Source of the DNA: an uncultured Oscillospiraceae bacterium
GTDB lineage: Bacteria > Bacillota > Clostridia > Oscillospirales > Ruminococcaceae
NCBI GenBank assembly: GCA_958448395.1
Contig: CAUDDP010000021.1
Span: 1-28,996 of the forward strand
Length of the DNA stretch: 28,996 nucleotides
Reading direction: 5' to 3'
Part shown: positions 24,087 to 28,996 of the stretch, piece by piece
Position numbering within the stretch: position 1 is the stretch's first letter
How the letters are laid out: the number at the start of each line of letters is the position of its first letter
Program-made: the position numbers and the translations under genes
Notes under the pieces: model-generated
Database searches by the model: none
What the model saw: only the letters and a program-made list of their open reading frames with translations
Told to the model about the DNA's origin: nothing

Positions 24087-24935
24087 TTATGGCAGTAGCA
24101 GAATAATAAATGCAAATTGTTTTGTAGCCGGATCATAGGTGCTGGCAATGCCAATGCTTGTATAATCCTGTGTGGTGAGGAAGTTGACAGAAATCTCTTT
24201 TTTCTCCTCATTATACTGTGCAACTGCATCTGCATAGGTATTGCAGTGCATCAGCATGACGTGATAAACCTGATCTGCTGAGTCCGCCATGTTATCCTTT
24301 ACCATACGGGGTGCCTCAGCTTCATAAGTATTTGGGGATGCTTGATAGGTATCTGCCAGTAAAAGAGCGGTTTCCTTCAGAGCATCGTCCGATGTTAGCA
24401 TACGCTTTTGCCGTTGTGTACGTACACGATTGATTTCCTGTAACAGGCGGTCGGATTCCATTTCAGAAACGGCATCACAGGCACGTTCCCGTACCATAAC
24501 ATTTTTGGTAGCTGCCATTTTTCGAAGACTTTCCAGCACTTCCGATTCTCGGTCATTGTGCATGATATAGGTTTGCTGTAAGTCTGTAATAGCATTCAGC
24601 AGGGTTTGGGTATAAGTGTCATCCGCAGTTTCTTCTGGATATTTCGTACAGATTGCGGCCAGTTCTGCTGCATCTGCCCGTCGTATCTGTGTGGCAAGAG
24701 ACGGTTTTTGCAGCTGAAAGAAGAGTGCCAATGCTGTCAGTGCCAGCACAAAGAGCAGACTAAGCAAAAAGACAATCCGATGATTTTTTCGCAGCGGTCT
24801 GGTATCCACAGAATAGAAACTGTCATAATCATAATCTTCCCATTCTTCTGTCAGGTTCTCTGCAATAGGGGTTTGACAATAGGGGCAGATTGGCATTTCA
24901 TCGGAAAATTCATTTCCGCAAGCGGGACAATTCAT
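24087..24935 (-). CDS. Zinc-ribbon membrane protein with possible CAP-like C-terminal domain
   Basis: A 282-residue protein. The N terminus is a zinc ribbon (CPACGNEF...CPYCQTP, two CxxC pairs), followed by an acidic stretch (EEWEDYDYD), a basic segment and a membrane helix at about residues 55-77. The rest would be outside and mostly helical. The last 100 residues (ALKETALLLADTYQ...YTSIGIASTYDPATKQFAFIILL) resemble the start and end of a CAP/SCP domain, but with the middle shortened; this is tentative. The ATG at 24935 is preferred to a GTG three codons upstream because AAAGG then has normal spacing. It may share a transcript with nspC, 49 bases downstream. Confidence 0.6.
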   Translation of the reverse strand: MNCPACGNEFSDEMPICPYCQTPIAENLTEEWEDYDYDSFYSVDTRPLRKNHRIVFLLSLLFVLALTALALFFQLQKPSLATQIRRADAAELAAICTKYPEETADDTYTQTLLNAITDLQQTYIMHNDRESEVLESLRKMAATKNVMVRERACDAVSEMESDRLLQEINRVRTQRQKRMLTSDDALKETALLLADTYQASPNTYEAEAPRMVKDNMADSADQVYHVMLMHCNTYADAVAQYNEEKKEISVNFLTTQDYTSIGIASTYDPATKQFAFIILLLP

Positions 24936-24976
24936 ATGTGCCACAACCTTTCTTTTACTATAGATCTATCTATATT

Positions 24977-25000
24977 TTTTAAATGAAATTTCATTTAAAA
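24977..25000. repeat. 24-base perfect AT-rich palindrome
   Basis: The two halves TTTTAAATGAAA and TTTCATTTAAAA form a perfect palindrome 42 bases upstream of the zinc-ribbon gene start. It has one G-C pair per arm, so it is a poor terminator; an operator is more likely. Confidence 0.5.
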
Positions 25001-25022
25001 TTTATTGCTTGTAAAAATCACA

Positions 25023-25121
25023 TCAGCATCTGTTTTTCTCTTCATAAGCAGCAATGGCGGCATGGATGACTTCCTGTATGGATTCTTGCAAAAATCCTGT
25101 CTGAATGTTATTATAAGACAT
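25023..25121 (-). CDS. Possible coupled 32-residue ORF repeating part of the upstream protein
   Basis: Its ATG overlaps the stop codon of the 536-residue gene (TAATG), and GGAAG lies four bases upstream, the layout of translational coupling. After MSYNNI the product reads QTGFLQESIQEVIHAAIAAY, nearly the same as residues 276-295 of the upstream protein, and ends EEKNRC. The underlying DNA (25042-25104) matches 25845-25907 at 55 of 63 bases. It may be a real small gene or the surviving end of a tandem duplicate; the changes are not all silent and no stop interrupts it. Function unknown. Confidence 0.45.
   Translation of the reverse strand: MSYNNIQTGFLQESIQEVIHAAIAAYEEKNRC
25042..25104. repeat. 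63-base direct repeat, copy 1
   Basis: Pairs with 25845-25907 (55 of 63 identical, no gaps). It begins TCATAAGCAGC and ends TCCTGTCTGA on the plus strand. This copy lies just downstream of the 536-residue gene. Confidence 0.85.
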
Positions 25122-26731
25122 TAATCTTCCGACAAATCTAATTTTGCAATACAGATTGCACTTTCCATGATCAAACGAAGTGCGTATTCTGGGGGAGCTG
25201 CTTGATCAGAAAACTGTAAAGCCCCCCGTACCACCATGCTGAATAGAAGTGGCCATTCTTTTGGTGTCGCACAATGCTGGGATATTATTGGTTTGATATT
25301 TTTCCAAATATCGTGCAGATCGGATAGATTAGAATCTGTTAGTTCTATTTTCTCATTGAGCCGATAGTTATCATTTCCAACAAACGTATTGGTATTATCT
25401 ATGATTCGTTTTGCAATAACAGCTAACGTGTCGCCGGTTAGTTCTTTCTTCTGTGGATGTAGTTCTTCTAATGTTTTGGCTGCTATTATCCAGATAGAAT
25501 AAGGATCTGTAAATAAATATTGATTGATCATGCCATTATCATAGTAATATTGTTTTCCATTTTTAGCAGTGATCCGCCAACAAACTGTGTTTTGTTTTGT
25601 TCCATATGTTTCCCATATTGATTTTTGAGCAGCATATCCAGCTAGTCCACCTGCATAAAAAAGCAAGTCCTTACAGTTCAAGCAATTGTCTTTGTTTTTC
25701 AACAAGTGTACCAAAATACGAAGTATTTTTTCTGCTCCCATTTTTATTTCTGTCAAGGGATCCTGTTTGCGTTGTGTGTCAAGCTGTTCAGGATCAGCGG
25801 CAGCATCCAAATTTGTCTGGATAGAATGGATTTCTTTGTTACCCTCATAAGCAGCGATGGCAGCATTGATGACTTCCTGTATAGATTTCCGCAAAAATCC
25901 TGTTTGATTGCAGAACCAGAGGGGAATGCGTTCCAGTGGATACCGTGTTTCCCGATAATCCATTTTCAGTTCTAATTCTTCTCCGTCACCGATCAGTAGG
26001 GTATATCGTTTCTCTAACGGGTCAATTGGTTGCCATGCATTCGTATCGTACTGTTGCCGCTGGCGAAGAAAGATAATATGATTTTCTTTATCATACACCC
26101 AGTCTGTCATAGATTCCCGATAATCTGCATCTCGCATCATGTCCTGTGCTTCTTCTGGCAGTTGACTCCGAATGCGGTACAAATTTTCCAGCATAATAAG
26201 TCCCATTCGACACCGCATCGTCAGCCGGTAGCGTAGGGCAGACTGCTCGTCTTCTGTTGTTTTTGCATAGACAAGGTGTAGTGGTGCATTCCACTTTCGT
26301 GGATGCTGCTTCGTCTGTTCGTATTCTTTTTCATCTTTTTCTATGCATTTATTGATAAATCGCTGTGTTGGTGCCATTGGTGTTTCGTCTTCCGGTACCT
26401 GCATGGCAAGCCGTACTTGCTGTAGAAGTTTCGCATCACTTAAATCATAGGGAAACGGTTTGCTGTTTTGAAATTGATGTTTTCTTGCCATTTCTGCGTT
26501 ATCAGCATGGGCAACCGTTAAAAATGGTTTCCACAGTTTGAAAATCACATCTACACGATAGTAAATGCCGTCACGTTCCCAACAACATTTTCCAGTTCGT
26601 TCGTAGAAATAGTTTTTTTCGTTTAGTGGAAACAGCTCGAGCGGAGAGGTACAGAACTCTGCAATCATTTTTTCTATGCTCCGCATGACAGCGAGAAGTT
26701 GTTGTTTAGAGGGATTGATATAATGCCACAC
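25121..26731 (-). CDS. Unrecognised 536-residue two-part protein
   Basis: No family name can be given. Residues 1-297 form one part, beginning with a short helix and an RTGKCCWERDGIYYRVDVIF strand, and ending in a helix (SIQEVINAAIAAYEG). Residues 298-536 form a second part; its segment LLFYAGGLAGYAAQKSI...NGKQYYYDNGMINQYL recalls a group of uncharacterised Clostridia proteins with a GFACQ-like helix and a YYFGD-like strand. No signal peptide or membrane helix is seen, so it is probably cytoplasmic. The start is GTG with AAGGAG ten bases upstream. It has a consensus promoter. DNA for residues 276-296 is repeated just after the stop. Confidence 0.75.
   Translation of the reverse strand: MWHYINPSKQQLLAVMRSIEKMIAEFCTSPLELFPLNEKNYFYERTGKCCWERDGIYYRVDVIFKLWKPFLTVAHADNAEMARKHQFQNSKPFPYDLSDAKLLQQVRLAMQVPEDETPMAPTQRFINKCIEKDEKEYEQTKQHPRKWNAPLHLVYAKTTEDEQSALRYRLTMRCRMGLIMLENLYRIRSQLPEEAQDMMRDADYRESMTDWVYDKENHIIFLRQRQQYDTNAWQPIDPLEKRYTLLIGDGEELELKMDYRETRYPLERIPLWFCNQTGFLRKSIQEVINAAIAAYEGNKEIHSIQTNLDAAADPEQLDTQRKQDPLTEIKMGAEKILRILVHLLKNKDNCLNCKDLLFYAGGLAGYAAQKSIWETYGTKQNTVCWRITAKNGKQYYYDNGMINQYLFTDPYSIWIIAAKTLEELHPQKKELTGDTLAVIAKRIIDNTNTFVGNDNYRLNEKIELTDSNLSDLHDIWKNIKPIISQHCATPKEWPLLFSMVVRGALQFSDQAAPPEYALRLIMESAICIAKLDLSED
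25845..25907. repeat. 63-base direct repeat, copy 2 (inside the gene)
   Basis: Lies at the boundary between the two parts of the 536-residue protein. The roughly 740 bases between the copies encode nearly all of the second part. Confidence 0.85.
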
Positions 26732-26808
26732 TGTAACCGCTCCTTTCGTAGCAGAATGAAGCCTTCCCCATTAACTGGAGAATCAGACCATTTGTTTTTT
26801 CGTTTTTC

Positions 26809-26837
26809 ATTATAGCAAACCGGCTTACACTTGTCAA
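26809..26837 (-). promoter_or_regulatory. Consensus sigma-A promoter of the 536-residue gene
   Basis: TTGACA and TATAAT with a 17-base spacer on the minus strand, a full match, 78 bases upstream of the GTG start. Confidence 0.88.
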
Positions 26838-26858
26838 GCAGCAGGAAAGTGTGATCAG

Positions 26859-26975
26859 AAATCCATTTTCAAATGATGGAGTGGATTGCTCCGCCGAACG
26901 GCGATTGCGGGCAAGCTGGCTCAGCTTGGCGGAGGTGAGAACGTTATCCGTGAGAGAAAATACAAAAATGGATTT
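26859..26975 (+). other. Nested inverted-repeat element containing repeat copy B
   Basis: Outer arms AAATCCATTTT (26859-26869) and AAAATGGATTT (26965-26975) are perfectly complementary. Inside are CTCCGCC / GGCGGAG (26889-26895 and 26928-26934) and the hairpin AAGCTG / GCT / CAGCTT (26913-26927). An alternative GCCG-AA-CGGC stem competes with the middle pair. It is more GC-rich than its surroundings and looks like a structured RNA or a small mobile repeat. No matching RNA family was recognised. It lies in the 477-base gap 26732-27208. Confidence 0.55.
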
Positions 26976-26980
26976 GCGTG
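26932..26980 (+). repeat. Dispersed 49-base repeat, copy B
   Basis: Matches 15571-15619 at 45 of 49 positions. Here the repeat forms the right side of a larger inverted-repeat element. It lies 95 bases upstream of the -35 of the minus-strand gene. Confidence 0.75.
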
Positions 26981-26997
26981 TCTGTGCACGAAAAGGA

Positions 26998-27026
26998 TTG
27001 CATATTTTTCAGGGAAGTGTTATAAT
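26998..27026 (+). promoter_or_regulatory. Possible promoter of the peptide-binding lipoprotein gene
   Basis: TTGCAT and TATAAT with a 17-base spacer, just right of repeat copy B. The -10 is perfect and the -35 poor. The leader to 27209 would be about 175 bases of AT-rich sequence with no further recognised element. Confidence 0.4.
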
Positions 27027-27208
27027 AAAATAGCATGCATCTGTTTATATTAGTCTCTATTACAAAATAAATGCTTATAATTTTATGATATTTCTTGAAA
27101 GAAATAATCATATATACTATATAAATAATAAACTCCAAAAACAACTTGTATTTTTGGAACATATGATAATTACATTTTCATCTGATTTCAGGGAAAGGAC
27201 AATTTCTT

Positions 27209-28876
27209 ATGAATCATCTCACGAAAAAACTCATTTGTCTATGTCTGCCGGCAGTACTGTTCAGCGGATGCAACACGCCATTTCACAAAGAAGAATCGGA
27301 CGGTTCTGGCTACTTATTTACTTATACACTGCTTGGCAATCCAGAAAATTTAGATCCGCTTTTGGCAACAGACGCTTCTTCTAAGCTAATTCTACGCAAT
27401 ATGATGCAGGGATTATTAAAGGAAAATCCAGACGGCACTATTTCCAATGCAATTGCCGAACAGTATACCATGCAGGATGATGGACTTGCTTATACGTTTC
27501 ACCTGCGGGATGACTGCTACTGGTATTTTGATGAAAATCAAAACGAAAAAATTGATGATGGAGAAACATGGCAGGTTACTGCATATGACTTCGTATATGC
27601 ATTTCAGCGGATGTTTTTAGCAGAAACACGTTCGCCTTATCGGGAAACATTCTCCTGCCTTGCATATGCTGATGAAATTATCAATGGTACAGCAGATTAC
27701 ACCCAGATCGGTGTTACTGCACAAGATGAAACCACGCTGACCTTTCAGCTTGCCGAACCCAACAGCCGCTTTCCGGAATTACTGGCAACAACCGCAGCAC
27801 TTCCTTGCAACGAAGCTTTTTTCACACAAACCAAGGGACGATATGGATTGGATGCTACATCCGTTATTTCCAATGGTGCCTTTTATATGAGAAAGTGGTT
27901 CTATGATCCGTATGGCAGCGATAATCTCATCTATATGCAATGCAATTCTGCCAATGACCAGAAAGAAGGGGAGGGAAAAGTATACCCCTCTGACCTGACA
28001 TTTCTCATTCGGAAAAAGCAGTCCCAAGCAGAAGAGGCATTTGCATCAGAACTCTCTGACATCCTCACCACTACAATTTATCCACAAAACGAAATCGGGA
28101 AACCGGAAGAATATACTGTCACACCTTACGCTTCTATCACGCTGGGATTGATTTTCAATCCGAATAATACCTCATATGCAAATCAAAATATTCGAAAGTC
28201 TCTTTCTGAAAGTATTGATCGAGAAAATATCGGAAAAGAGTCCAATGGGGATTTAACGGGTGCGTCCGGCATTGTTCCACCAGATACCAGAGTGGATGCA
28301 GTCAAATATCGGGATAATGTACCGGAAACCGCTCTTCCCTATGATAACAATGCTGCAAAACAAGATTTTCAAAAAGGATTGGAGGAACTGCAAATCGACT
28401 CCCTACCCTCTGATAAAATTCTGGTCTGCCCGGAGTTGATGGATTGTTCCTATCTGCATGAGATTCTGCAAAACTGGCAGCATACATTTGAATTTTATAT
28501 TGGCATTGAAGAAGTCACTGCCACAGAATATGAAGAACGGCTGCAATCTGGCAATTATGCCATTGCCCTTTACGGCGTAACCGGTTCCGAAAATAATCCA
28601 GCTTCTGTGCTGTCTGCATTCGCCTCTGACGCAAATCCATTCTATCACAATGATGCCTTCGATGCAATGTTGTCTCAAACAACCCAATGTAACAATGCAG
28701 CACAACTGACTGATCTTTGTATGCAGATGGAAAGTTTGTTGCTCTCAGATTATTGCTTTCTTCCAGTTTATTATAAATGCAATTATCTCATTTACCGCAA
28801 TGAAAATCGTGATATTTTCTACGATCCCTACAGTGGTGTAATTGATTTCCAAGCAGTGAAACACTTTGGCTCTTAA
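27209..28876 (+). CDS. Oligopeptide-type ABC transporter substrate-binding lipoprotein
   Basis: A 555-residue extracellular solute-binding protein of family 5 (OppA/DppA-like). A lipoprotein signal ends in LFSGC, with Cys21 the lipid-bearing residue. Family features include NPENLDPLLATDASSKLI, TISNAIAEQYTMQDDGLAYTFHLRDD, TAYDFVYAFQRM, a GAFYMRKW strand and IRKSLSESIDRENI. Where most relatives have a short W-(S/T)-DG turn, this protein has a longer loop, DENQNEKIDDGE (residues 108-119), that fits a calcium EF-hand pattern. The permease and ATPase genes are not in the window. AAAGGA lies ten bases before the ATG. Its stop overlaps the stop of the convergent minus-strand gene. Confidence 0.9.
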   Translation: MNHLTKKLICLCLPAVLFSGCNTPFHKEESDGSGYLFTYTLLGNPENLDPLLATDASSKLILRNMMQGLLKENPDGTISNAIAEQYTMQDDGLAYTFHLRDDCYWYFDENQNEKIDDGETWQVTAYDFVYAFQRMFLAETRSPYRETFSCLAYADEIINGTADYTQIGVTAQDETTLTFQLAEPNSRFPELLATTAALPCNEAFFTQTKGRYGLDATSVISNGAFYMRKWFYDPYGSDNLIYMQCNSANDQKEGEGKVYPSDLTFLIRKKQSQAEEAFASELSDILTTTIYPQNEIGKPEEYTVTPYASITLGLIFNPNNTSYANQNIRKSLSESIDRENIGKESNGDLTGASGIVPPDTRVDAVKYRDNVPETALPYDNNAAKQDFQKGLEELQIDSLPSDKILVCPELMDCSYLHEILQNWQHTFEFYIGIEEVTATEYEERLQSGNYAIALYGVTGSENNPASVLSAFASDANPFYHNDAFDAMLSQTTQCNNAAQLTDLCMQMESLLLSDYCFLPVYYKCNYLIYRNENRDIFYDPYSGVIDFQAVKHFGS

Positions 28877-28996
28877 ACACTGTAAGTTCGACGAGAATGC
28901 ATTCTACCGCTGCCAATCACAAACTGTGCCGGCAGAATCGCTTCGCTCTCTGCCTGTGTCCGCTGTCCGCCCTGTTGCTGTGTCCAAATTTGCAGC
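28873..28996 (-). CDS. 3' end of an unidentified minus-strand gene
   Basis: The minus-strand frame is open from the right edge for 40 codons and ends TAA at 28873-28875. The visible product ends FVIGSGRMHSRRTYSV and is Gln-rich before that (IWTQQQGGQRTQ). Its codon use resembles its neighbours and the stop overlaps that of the lipoprotein gene, which supports a real gene, but the part seen is too short to name. Confidence 0.5.
   Translation of the reverse strand, partial: LQIWTQQQGGQRTQAESEAILPAQFVIGSGRMHSRRTYSV

Noticed and set aside
1..28996. tRNA or rRNA genes and insertion sequences
   Set aside because: None was recognised by eye: no tRNA-like cloverleaf with a TTCRA arm, no rRNA segment and no transposase-like frame. 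A dedicated scan was not possible.

Overview
The window looks like chromosomal DNA of a cellulosome-forming Ruminococcus-type gut Firmicute (Oscillospiraceae). The evidence is two secreted proteins with dockerin ends, long Thr/Pro linkers, AGGAGG-type ribosome sites, sigma-A promoters of the TTGACA-17-TATAAT type, a tyrosine T-box, and an ecfA1-ecfA2-ecfT...truA cluster. The species is not settled from sequence alone.

Left part (1-11,060, all plus strand): the 3' part of an RlmI-like methyltransferase gene, then a tightly packed run ecfA1-ecfA2-ecfT-yfhO-truA-DUF5711-cvpA-clp. Several genes overlap by 7-13 bases, with the ribosome site of one gene inside the end of the previous one. The last gene is a Clp unfoldase whose usual N domain is replaced by a four-cysteine McsA-like zinc finger.

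Middle (11,079-20,620, minus strand): an orphan holin-endolysin cassette with its own promoter and no other phage genes. It is followed by a secreted DUF4874/DUF4832 protein with a C-terminal dockerin, a short DUF2325 protein behind a promoter with two inverted repeats, tyrS with a complete T-box leader, and a large secreted protein. That protein has three tandem cohesin-like modules, a Thr tract of about 100 residues and a C-terminal dockerin. It is the best candidate for a new structural part: a divergent adaptor scaffoldin.

Right part (20,679-28,996): a cation-efflux transporter (plus); then on the minus strand a PflX-like radical SAM protein, nspC, a zinc-ribbon membrane protein and an unrecognised 536-residue protein. 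The stop codon of the last overlaps the ATG of a 32-codon ORF that repeats an internal segment of the same protein. A peptide-binding lipoprotein (plus) and the 3' end of a minus-strand gene close the window. A 49-base imperfect repeat occurs twice, at 15,571 and 26,932, each time upstream of a consensus minus-strand promoter.
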